NCBI GenBank assembly: GCA_002307185.1
Contig: DBTT01000038.1
Location: 78,066-142,065 of the forward strand
Source: Bacteroidales bacterium UBA1309
GTDB taxonomy: Bacteria > Bacteroidota > Bacteroidia > Bacteroidales > Dysgonomonadaceae
Reading direction: 5' to 3'
Length of the DNA: 64,000 nt
Shown in pieces: positions 63,641-64,000 of the stretch. How positions within the stretch are numbered: position 1 is the first letter of the stretch; each line of letters opens with the position of its first letter. Under the pieces are notes generated by a model. The model had not been told where the DNA came from and did not search any database. It was given only the letters and a program-made list of their open reading frames with translations. The position numbers were made by a program, and so were the translations under genes.

Positions 63641-63714
63641 TGGAGAATAACGGATTCGAACCGTTGACCCTCTGCGTGCAAGGCAGATGCTCTAGCCAGC
63701 TGAGCTAATCCCCC
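63641..63714 (-). tRNA. tRNA-Ala (anticodon TGC)
   Basis: A 74-nt tRNA with acceptor GGGGGAT/ATTCTCC, D-arm AGCTCAGCTGGCTAGAGC, anticodon stem TCTGC/GCAGA with loop CTTGCAC, and T-loop GGTTCGAATCC. CCA is not encoded. Confidence 0.96.
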
Positions 63715-63816
63715 GAGGATTAATGTGCTAATATTCAATCTGCCAATATGCAAAACTTCGCATTCAAACTGGAACAACTGCATATTTAGTGGCATATTAA
63801 ATGCTTCGCTTTATTG

Positions 63817-63890
63817 TAGTCCCAGGCAGATTTGAACTGCCGACCTCCACATTATCAGTGTGGCGCTCTAACCAACTGAGCTATAGGACT
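63817..63890 (-). tRNA. tRNA-Ile (anticodon GAT)
   Basis: A 74-nt tRNA with acceptor AGTCCTA/TGGGACT, D-arm AGCTCAGTTGGTTAGAGC, anticodon stem CCACA/TGTGG with loop CTGATAA, and an intact T-arm. 102 bp precede tRNA-Ala. The Ile-Ala order is that of a 16S-23S spacer. Confidence 0.96.
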
Positions 63891-64000
63891 GGCTTTATTC
63901 ATACCTGGAAACTGCTCCTAGCTTCCTTCTTCTCTTGCGTCCCCCAGTCATTATTCCCAAAGGACAATATATTTCTAACTATTGGAATAGATATAATAAT

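Noticed and set aside
63565..63795. 76-codon minus-strand frame
   Set aside because: It runs through the complete tRNA-Ala gene and its terminator.

Overview
The window reads as the chromosome of a Bacteroidota member, most likely order Bacteroidales. The evidence is a SusC/SusD polysaccharide utilisation locus (PUL), DUF2023 next to flavodoxin, and promoters that repeatedly fit the Bacteroidota form TTTG-N17-22-TAnnTTTG. I cannot name a genus. All assignments come from reading the sequence and remembered family features; no database search was run.

Layout. 0-4.1 kb (minus strand): a glycan-export operon of an HU-like protein, a WecA/MraY-type glycosyl-1-phosphate transferase, an NAD-dependent sugar epimerase and a Wzx-like flippase. 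4.6-6.1 kb: an IMP dehydrogenase of an unusual type. 6.2-8.9 kb: a PspC / PadR / PspC stress operon. 9.1-12.8 kb: glycine decarboxylase and a metallo-beta-lactamase-fold hydrolase. 12.9-24.7 kb: mostly housekeeping genes (radical SAM, rsmG, rplU-rpmA, flavodoxin-DUF2023, TetR-fabG, tRNA-Leu and tRNA-Gly, rsfS-ftsH-cdsA, a glycosyltransferase).

24.7-49 kb: a GT2 gene, an AraC-type regulator and then a 22-kb beta-mannan/glucomannan PUL, all on the plus strand. It holds SusC, SusD, a surface glycan-binding protein, a GH26 lipoprotein, an SGNH acetylesterase, a GH130 phosphorylase, a GPH symporter, a GH94 phosphorylase, an AGE-type 2-epimerase, GH5_2, GH3, a second GH26 and GH5_7. Together they describe surface cutting, deacetylation, uptake, periplasmic trimming, symport of disaccharides, epimerisation of the reducing-end sugar and phosphorolysis. 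Two 21-bp-spaced AGTGTCA repeats sit just upstream of the susC promoter and are the best candidate binding sites for the AraC protein.

49-55.5 kb: an array of nine degenerate 21-bp repeats, the sulfite reductase pair cysJ-cysI, and metG. 56-61.4 kb: a REC-histidine kinase, an exonuclease/phosphatase-fold membrane protein, a PAS histidine kinase and a membrane GT2. 61.4-62.8 kb: decayed glycosyltransferase genes, including a mosaic pseudogene. 63.6-63.9 kb: a tRNA-Ile/tRNA-Ala pair closed by its own terminator, with no 23S gene following.

Most interesting points: the mannan PUL that carries two different disaccharide phosphorylases plus a 2-epimerase, its candidate AraC operator, a perfect hairpin whose loop is the GH3 stop codon, the heptapeptide-coding repeat array, the trichomonad-type IMP dehydrogenase, the 29-bp TetR operator and the mosaic glycosyltransferase pseudogene.
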